Position numbers and translations under genes: made by a program | In this document: piece after piece, positions 63,126 through 64,000 of the stretch | How positions within the stretch are numbered: position 1 is the first letter of the stretch | Layout: each line of letters opens with the position of its first letter | The notes under the pieces: generated by a model | Database searches by the model: none | What the model was told of the DNA's origin: nothing | Seen by the model: the letters and a program-made list of their open reading frames with translations, nothing else | Assembly (NCBI RefSeq): GCF_009720145.1 | Contig: NZ_CP046252.1 | Location: 558,001 to 622,000 of the forward strand | Length of the DNA stretch: 64,000 nucleotides | Direction of reading: 5' to 3' | Source: Sphingobium sp. CAP-1 | Lineage (GTDB): Bacteria > Pseudomonadota > Alphaproteobacteria > Sphingomonadales > Sphingomonadaceae

Positions 63126-64000
63126 GACTTGCGCAGCCCGACGCTGAAGGTGCGTCCCAGCACGGAATAGTTGGTGGAGTCGAATGGCACATCGTAGACC
63201 GCAGTCGTGCGGATAAGGCTGGGCTTGTCGTTGAGTAGATTGGCAATGCCCATGCTGAACTCGACGCCGCCCAACAGCGAGCCGTCCTTCGGGACCATGT
63301 AGCGCCAGTTGAGGTCGAGGCTCGTTTGGCCTTCGATGCGCGTTCGTGGCGTGCGACGCGTATCGAGGACGCTGCCGATATGACTCAGCCATATCGAGAA
63401 CATCAGGTCTTCACGGCTATAGGTGATCCCGCCTCGTCCCCGAAATTCGGGAGGGTTGAAGATCGTCCCGGCAAGCTGCACCTCGCCTTGTCCCGCCACG
63501 ACTTCGCGCGTGCTTTTCAGGAAAGTTGCGTCGGCCTGAATGCTGACGGAACCGCCGTTCGCCAATGCGCTGGAGTAGCGGGCGGCGACATCGAAGCCGC
63601 TGGCCTTTTGCAGGGAGACGTTCGCATAGCGATTGTCGATGATGGCAACGACATTGCCAGGAACATAAGCGGCGCCGGAAAGATTTTGCAATCCGACCGA
63701 GGAATAGGCGATCGCGGCGGCCTGTTCGGCGAGGTCGGGATTGCGGGTGATGAGGTCGGCGTAGACGGGATTGTCGAGTACACCGCTTGCTGATGCGATG
63801 GGCTGGACGACGCGATCGCTGTAGCGAACCGAGAAATAGCCGATATCGAATTCGAAGCCAGGCAATGCACGGGGATGGAAGGAAGCCGACGCTGACCAAG
63901 TCTGCGCTTTTTCCGGCCGCAGGTCGGGGTCGCCACCGCGCAGAAAGAGCACGGTGGATCCCGCAGGCAGACCAGCCCCATAGGACGCAGCGCTGTAGAG
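63119..64000 (-). CDS. TonB-dependent receptor, C-terminal part (window edge)
   Basis: The reading frame is open to the right edge and ends GRTFSVGLRKSW. About 293 residues of the barrel are visible, with the typical DPDLRPEKAQTWSASASF strand block and EFRGRGGITYSREDLMFSIWL. It lies directly upstream of the isopeptidase gene with overlapping stop and start codons, the pairing seen in lasso-peptide loci of sphingomonads, where the receptor imports the threaded peptide. The plug and signal regions are outside the window. Confidence 0.88.
   Translation of the reverse strand, partial: LYSAASYGAGLPAGSTVLFLRGGDPDLRPEKAQTWSASASFHPRALPGFEFDIGYFSVRYSDRVVQPIASASGVLDNPVYADLITRNPDLAEQAAAIAYSSVGLQNLSGAAYVPGNVVAIIDNRYANVSLQKASGFDVAARYSSALANGGSVSIQADATFLKSTREVVAGQGEVQLAGTIFNPPEFRGRGGITYSREDLMFSIWLSHIGSVLDTRRTPRTRIEGQTSLDLNWRYMVPKDGSLLGGVEFSMGIANLLNDKPSLIRTTAVYDVPFDSTNYSVLGRTFSVGLRKSW

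Noticed and set aside
61549..64000. A lasso-peptide precursor or cyclase gene inside the window
   Set aside because: The space right of the IS is filled by the isopeptidase and receptor genes; no additional small gene with a precursor-like pattern was seen.
1..64000. tRNA, rRNA, CRISPR arrays, plasmid or phage attachment sites
   Set aside because: No cloverleaf, rRNA-like or regularly spaced repeat sequence was noticed when reading through; the only mobile element is the IS21.

Overview
The DNA looks like the chromosome (or a large replicon) of a sphingomonad-type alphaproteobacterium. The evidence is high GC with very strong GC3 bias, two complete TonB-dependent receptors and part of a third, long ATGA-coupled operons, and a broken gene resembling the Atxe2-type lasso-peptide isopeptidases known from this group. 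I see no rRNA, tRNA or CRISPR array. Almost the whole window is catabolic or accessory, with little housekeeping content.

Layout. (1) 1-5035: histidine utilisation, hutI-hutH-hutG leftward (hutG cut by the window edge) and hutF-hutC rightward, with a HutC-like operator between them; urocanase is not in view. (2) 5055-16790: a glycoside-uptake island with a GH78-like hydrolase, a GH3 beta-glycosidase, an exported TIM-barrel isomerase, an MFS transporter, a penicillin-acylase-family amidohydrolase and a TonB-dependent receptor, closed by a REP-like inverted repeat and a strong terminator. (3) 17048-25075: an indole-3-acetate degradation (iac) cluster, iacR then iacH-A-B-I-C-D-E-G-x-F, in which x is an added 2-keto-4-pentenoate-hydratase-like gene; a 22-bp palindrome is the likely IacR operator. 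(4) 25100-33481: a leftward cluster with two SDRs, a free-standing lipoyl domain, ThDP E1 beta and alpha subunits, an unrecognised 352-residue protein, a VOC protein and a 4-hydroxyacetophenone-type Baeyer-Villiger monooxygenase, facing a TetR regulator. (5) 33516-42990: two divergent operons for a cyclic or aromatic substrate, with SDR-cupin-FAH hydrolase on the left and alpha/beta hydrolase-Rieske oxygenase-VOC-MFS-SDR-ABM-HisD-like dehydrogenase-SDR on the right. (6) 43057-56282: a flavin hydroxylase, a TonB-dependent receptor, a sulfatase, an epimerase, a LysR regulator, an HxlR regulator, an SDR, a CrtI-like oxidoreductase, a 71-residue protein, an extradiol-type dioxygenase and a second sulfatase. 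(7) 56640-64000: a break point. An MHYT-PAS-GGDEF-EAL gene is cut inside its EAL domain by a complete IS21-family element. The far side of the element is not the rest of that gene but the truncated 3' part of a probable lasso-peptide isopeptidase, preceded on the same strand by a TonB-dependent receptor that runs off the right edge.

How it fits together. Regions 3-6 read as funnelling pathways: receptors and transporters bring in plant-derived or sulfated aromatics, sulfatases and acylases unmask them, flavin or Rieske oxygenases open the rings, and SDR, FAH and hydrolase enzymes finish the job. Each block has its own local regulator (HutC, MarR, TetR, LysR, HxlR), often beside a visible palindrome. 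The most unusual items are the IS21-bounded junction with the broken lasso-peptide uptake and cleavage locus, the E1 alpha/beta plus lone lipoyl protein without E2 or E3, and an SDR whose catalytic Tyr is His.
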